Assembly: GCA_031278795.1 (NCBI GenBank)
Contig: JAITJT010000038.1
Span: forward strand, 1 to 5,359
DNA length: 5,359 nucleotides
Direction: 5' to 3'
From: Deltaproteobacteria bacterium
GTDB lineage: Bacteria > Desulfobacterota > Desulfarculia > Adiutricales > Adiutricaceae
This document shows positions 5,042 to 5,359 of the stretch, piece after piece. Position 1 is the stretch's first letter, and each line of letters begins with the position of its first letter. Under the pieces are notes generated by a model. The model was not told the origin of the DNA, did no database searches, and saw only the letters and a program-made list of their open reading frames with translations. The position numbers and the translations under genes are program-made.

Positions 5042-5066
5042 CGCCTCTTTAGGCATCTAAGAGGCG
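5042..5066. repeat. Hairpin CGCCTCTT/AAGAGGCG
   Basis: A perfect 8-bp stem (5042-5049 and 5059-5066) with a 9-base loop. No T-tract follows on either strand, so termination is not obvious. The word GGCGCCTC in the first arm also occurs at 4901-4908, giving the second arm an alternative partner. Confidence 0.5.
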
Positions 5067-5211
5067 AGTATTATACCTTCATAAATAATTTCCACCCCAC
5101 GGCCCTTAGTTATTTAGCTAATTTTTCCAAAAACTTTCGTTTACGCTTAGTATTACTGATACAATTTAACTTAAGCGAACAAAAGCCGCGTAAACATAAA
5201 AACGAATATAA

Positions 5212-5359
5212 AATGGAAAGGCAAAAAAAAGACAAAGGCCAAAATATGTAAAACTTAAAAAAGACGAAAAAAATAAAAAGCCGAATGAAAAACATGAAGA
5301 GCAAAAAATAGAGAGGAAAAATATAGGAAAGATATTTTATTCGATAAGCGATGTTTATC
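5212..5359 (+). CDS. Possible 5' part of a Lys-rich, MerR-like regulator gene, cut by the window end
   Basis: From 5212 this frame stays open to the end of the window (49 codons) after a stop at 5209-5211. It encodes a Lys/Glu-rich stretch and then KNIGKIFYSISDVY. That ending resembles the first strand and helix of MerR-family winged-helix domains, which often begin (K)xYYSIGEVA. No ATG, GTG or TTG exists in the frame. An ATG at 5213 in the neighbouring frame reads MERQKK and then meets an eight-A run (5223-5230); a -1 slip there would join it to this frame. Alternatives are a pseudogene, a sequencing error in the A run, or chance in A-rich DNA. No Shine-Dalgarno site is visible. If real, it is the only plus-strand gene here and uses far more AT-rich codons than the others. 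Confidence 0.28.

Larger units (their letters stand above)
4170..5211. other. AT-rich gene-poor region with dispersed degenerate repeats
   Basis: About 1 kb with no convincing gene on either strand. Composition falls sharply from the neighbouring coding DNA (15 G+C in 60 at 4321-4380). It holds the repeats and dyads listed separately. The only sizeable ATG-started frame (4816-5052, plus) has no ribosome site and no recognisable protein features. Possible explanations are an eroded gene or mobile element, a non-coding RNA locus, or an origin-like or regulatory region; nothing identifies one of them. Confidence 0.6.

Noticed and set aside
4816..5052. Plus-strand open frame of 78 codons in the AT-rich region
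   Set aside because: No Shine-Dalgarno sequence precedes it, the start codon lies inside a palindrome, the stop codon lies inside a hairpin loop, and the translation shows no familiar motif.
5110..5304. Minus-strand frame of 64 codons, very rich in Phe and Leu
   Set aside because: It is the complement of an A-rich stretch, so runs of TTT codons are expected. There is no ribosome site, and the opposite strand gives a more protein-like reading.

Overview
The window looks like a chromosomal segment of a bacterium, most likely a deltaproteobacterium (Desulfobacterota). The order rplM-rpsI-argC is common in that group and the proteins are ordinary bacterial types. The assignment rests on gene order and protein appearance only. 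Five convincing genes all lie on the minus strand. Base composition is uneven: hand counts give 33/60 G+C in part of argC (961-1020) and 39/60 in part of the transporter gene (3901-3960), but 15/60 at 4321-4380 and 14/60 at 5221-5280. GC-rich genes beside AT-rich, gene-poor DNA would suit a genome under AT drift, for example a host-associated lineage, but could also mark a foreign insertion.

Layout, in minus-strand reading order. (1) 4061-3510: a six-helix acetate/succinate transporter (SatP/YaaH family) with a possible upstream promoter, a leader that can fold two ways, and two candidate terminators behind it (3434-3469 and 3354-3379). (2) 3259-2612: a cyclodeaminase/cyclohydrolase-family (FTCD_C/FchA-like) protein with an altered glycine loop. 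(3) 2611-2434: a palindrome-rich spacer. (4) 2433-1331: the ribosomal protein operon rplM-rpsI (L13, S9), with a near-consensus sigma70 promoter, a structured leader of about 97 nt and a strong intrinsic terminator. (5) 1277-210: argC, arginine biosynthesis. The first 209 bases are AT-rich and hold a short tandem repeat.

From about 4140 to 5210 there is roughly 1.1 kb with no convincing gene. It carries degenerate copies of a TGTTATGC...CTTAA.GCG motif, several GCGCAAG words, two long-range inverted repeats and several short perfect dyads. At the far right an A-rich stretch on the plus strand opens a reading frame that leaves the window. Its last visible residues resemble the start of a MerR-type DNA-binding domain, but it has no normal start codon unless a frameshift at an eight-A run is invoked.

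Functionally, L13 and S9 are the usual co-transcribed large- and small-subunit pair, and argC is a housekeeping gene with its own expression signals. The folate-family enzyme and the acetate transporter could both serve one-carbon or acetate metabolism (for example Wood-Ljungdahl acetogenesis), but terminators between them argue against one operon, so this link is only an inference. No CRISPR array, tRNA, rRNA, transposase or complete defence system was seen.
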